A DNA stretch of 10,971 nucleotides from Hydrogenophaga sp. (GTDB lineage: Bacteria; Pseudomonadota; Gammaproteobacteria; Burkholderiales; Burkholderiaceae_C): contig JAJNQE010000044.1 of the NCBI GenBank assembly GCA_021154985.1, positions 1 to 10,971 of the forward strand. The letters are read 5' to 3'. This document shows, piece after piece, positions 9,727 to 10,971 of the stretch. Every line of letters begins with the position of its first letter. Within the stretch, counting starts at the first letter, position 1. Made by a program: the position numbers and the translations under genes. The notes under the pieces are model-generated. The model worked only from the letters and a program-made list of their open reading frames with translations. It ran no database searches and was not told the DNA's origin.

Positions 9727-10971
9727 GCGGGCACCTCTTCATGGGAAGTCTGGGGAAACAGCAGGTCGACAAACCGCTGCGCGGTGGGTTGGGGTTCGTG
9801 GTTGGCCAGGCCCGGGCGCTCGTTGGCTTCGATGATCACGTGCTCCGGGCCGTCCACCGCGGGCACGAGAAAGTCGAGCCCGGTCACGGGCACGTCGAGC
9901 ACACGGCTGGCGTGTTCGGCCGCGCTCTTCAGCGCCGGATGCAGCCGATCGGTGACGTCGTGGATGGTGCCGCCGGTGTGCAGGTTGGCGGTCTTGCGCA
10001 CCGCCAGCGACTGGCCAAACGGCAGCACGTCCTCGAGTTTGTGGCCTTGCAGCCCGATGCAGCGGCGCGTCTCGCCGTCCACCGGAATGCGCGATTCACC
10101 CCCGGTGGCCGCGGCGCGGCGGCGGCTCTGCTTGTCGATCAGCTGCGCGATGCTGGACTGGCCGTCGCCCACCACGGTGGCGGGCTTGCGGATGGCCGCG
10201 GCCACCACCTGGTGGTTGATGACGACGATGCGCAGGTCTTGCCCTTCGCAGAACTGCTCCAGCAGCACACGCTCGCCGAACTGGCTGGCGTTTTCGATCG
10301 CGGCCTCCACGTCGTCGGCATCGGTGAGGTTCACGGCAATGCCTTTGCCCTGCTCACCATCGACCGGCTTGACCACGATGGCGCCCTGCTCGCGCAGAAA
10401 GGCAGCGTTGGATTCGGCGTCGGCAGCCAGCACCTGCTGCGGCACCTTCAGGCCGGCTTGTGCGAGCAGGCGCGCGGTCACGCGTTTGTCGGCACAGCGG
10501 CTCATGGCCACAGCGCTGGTGAGCTCGCTCAGTGACTCGCGGCACACCACGCTGCGCCCGCCGTGGCTGAGCTTGAAGTAGCCGTTTTCCGCATCGACCA
10601 CCTCCACCCGGATGCCGCGGCGCTGGGCCTCGTCCACGATGATGCGGGCATAGGGGTTCAGGCCATCAGCGCCGCTGCCTTGGCCGGTGAACAACGGCTC
10701 GTTGATGGCATTGCGCCGCTTCACCGCGAACACGGGAATGTTCTGGAAACCGAGCTTGGTGTAGAGCGCAATGGCCGAGGTGTTGTCGTGCAGCACCGAG
10801 AGGTCCATGAAGGCGCGGCTGCGCGCCTGGAAGTGTTCGGCCAGGTAGCGCGTGAGCGCCTCGCCGATGCCGGGGTGGCTGGCCTGCGGCGAGACCGCGA
10901 GCGCCCACAGGCTGGCGCCTGGCTCGGCATCACCAAAGGCCTCGGCATGGTCCAGCCCCATGGCCACACCG
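9723..10971 (-). CDS. ngg: N-acetylglutaminylglutamine synthetase, GNAT/ATP-grasp fusion (N-terminus outside window)
   Basis: The frame is open to the right edge, so the N-terminus is missing (perhaps ~165 residues, if the family is ~580 long as I recall). Fragment residues are counted from the GTG at 10967-10965, which is an internal Val, not a start. Residues 1-85 are the end of a GNAT acetyltransferase domain (SLWALAVSPQASHPGIGEAL acetyl-CoA-binding stretch; SVLHDNTSAIALYTKLGF, the classic GNAT C-terminal motif). After the NAINEPLF linker, residues ~100-405 form an ATP-grasp ligase related to RimK/cyanophycin synthetase: K200 in VVKPVDGEQGKG, E237 in LLEQF, D244/R246 in DLRIVVI, and the metal site IIEANERPG (378-386). 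Together these domains would acetylate glutamine and join two glutamines, giving the dipeptide that an amidotransferase then amidates to the osmoprotectant NAGGN. Its TGA overlaps the TTG start of the M42 hydrolase. The amidotransferase gene is expected just upstream, off the window. Confidence 0.92.
   Translation of the reverse strand, partial: GVAMGLDHAEAFGDAEPGASLWALAVSPQASHPGIGEALTRYLAEHFQARSRAFMDLSVLHDNTSAIALYTKLGFQNIPVFAVKRRNAINEPLFTGQGSGADGLNPYARIIVDEAQRRGIRVEVVDAENGYFKLSHGGRSVVCRESLSELTSAVAMSRCADKRVTARLLAQAGLKVPQQVLAADAESNAAFLREQGAIVVKPVDGEQGKGIAVNLTDADDVEAAIENASQFGERVLLEQFCEGQDLRIVVINHQVVAAAIRKPATVVGDGQSSIAQLIDKQSRRRAAATGGESRIPVDGETRRCIGLQGHKLEDVLPFGQSLAVRKTANLHTGGTIHDVTDRLHPALKSAAEHASRVLDVPVTGLDFLVPAVDGPEHVIIEANERPGLANHEPQPTAQRFVDLLFPQTSHEEVPA
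9734..9738 (-). promoter_or_regulatory. ribosome binding site deciding the TTG start of the M42 hydrolase
   Basis: AGAGG on the minus strand, inside the last codons of the upstream synthetase gene, lies 7 bases before the TTG at 9726-9724. It is well placed for the TTG and too far from the downstream ATG at 9705, so it favours the overlapping start. Confidence 0.45.

Noticed and set aside
8827..10581. A 584-codon open frame on the plus strand opposite the NAGGN genes
   Set aside because: It is a shadow of the hydrolase and synthetase reading frames; its composition switches partway to Ser/Arg/Thr-rich nonsense with no domain.

Overview
The window is gene-dense, very GC-rich bacterial DNA. 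Its codon use and protein flavour point to a betaproteobacterium, probably Burkholderiales/Comamonadaceae; that placement is inference, as no marker gene is present. Apart from the tail of an MFS transporter gene at the left edge (1-483, + strand), every gene lies on the minus strand. Read in transcription order (right to left), they form two blocks of signalling genes behind the end of an osmolyte-synthesis operon.

Block A (10971 to 5184, minus strand). The incomplete first gene is a GNAT/ATP-grasp N-acetylglutaminylglutamine synthetase (ngg type). It overlaps by 4 bases a peptidase M42-family hydrolase of the same NAGGN (N-acetylglutaminylglutamine amide) osmoprotectant cluster. The third member of that trio, the asparagine-synthase-like amidotransferase, would be expected just beyond the right edge. 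After 20 bases, almost all of them an inverted repeat, comes an 879-residue soluble sensor kinase with five PAS domains and a HisKA_3/HATPase core. Five bases further on is a NarL/LuxR-type response regulator with a GTG start. The tight spacing suggests that the osmolyte genes and a NarL-type two-component pair are co-transcribed.

Block B (5002 to 499, minus strand). After a 181-base gap with a weak promoter candidate comes a second cluster: a 136-residue stand-alone receiver-like protein, a 966-residue soluble hybrid kinase (GAF-PAS-PAS-HisKA-HATPase-REC-HPt), and a 386-residue regulator with a degenerate N-terminal pseudo-receiver, a helical linker and an intact C-terminal receiver. Spacings are 9 and 22 bases. 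No protein in this block has a recognisable DNA-binding or enzymatic output domain, so the relay's target is not visible here.

The last PAS domain of the block A kinase and the first PAS domain of the block B kinase resemble each other closely, which suggests a shared signal or common origin of the two systems. The most interesting reading is that NAGGN osmolyte production is coupled to a cytoplasmic sensory network spanning both blocks. That is inference from gene order and domain similarity. No RNA genes, mobile elements, CRISPR arrays or long repeats were seen.
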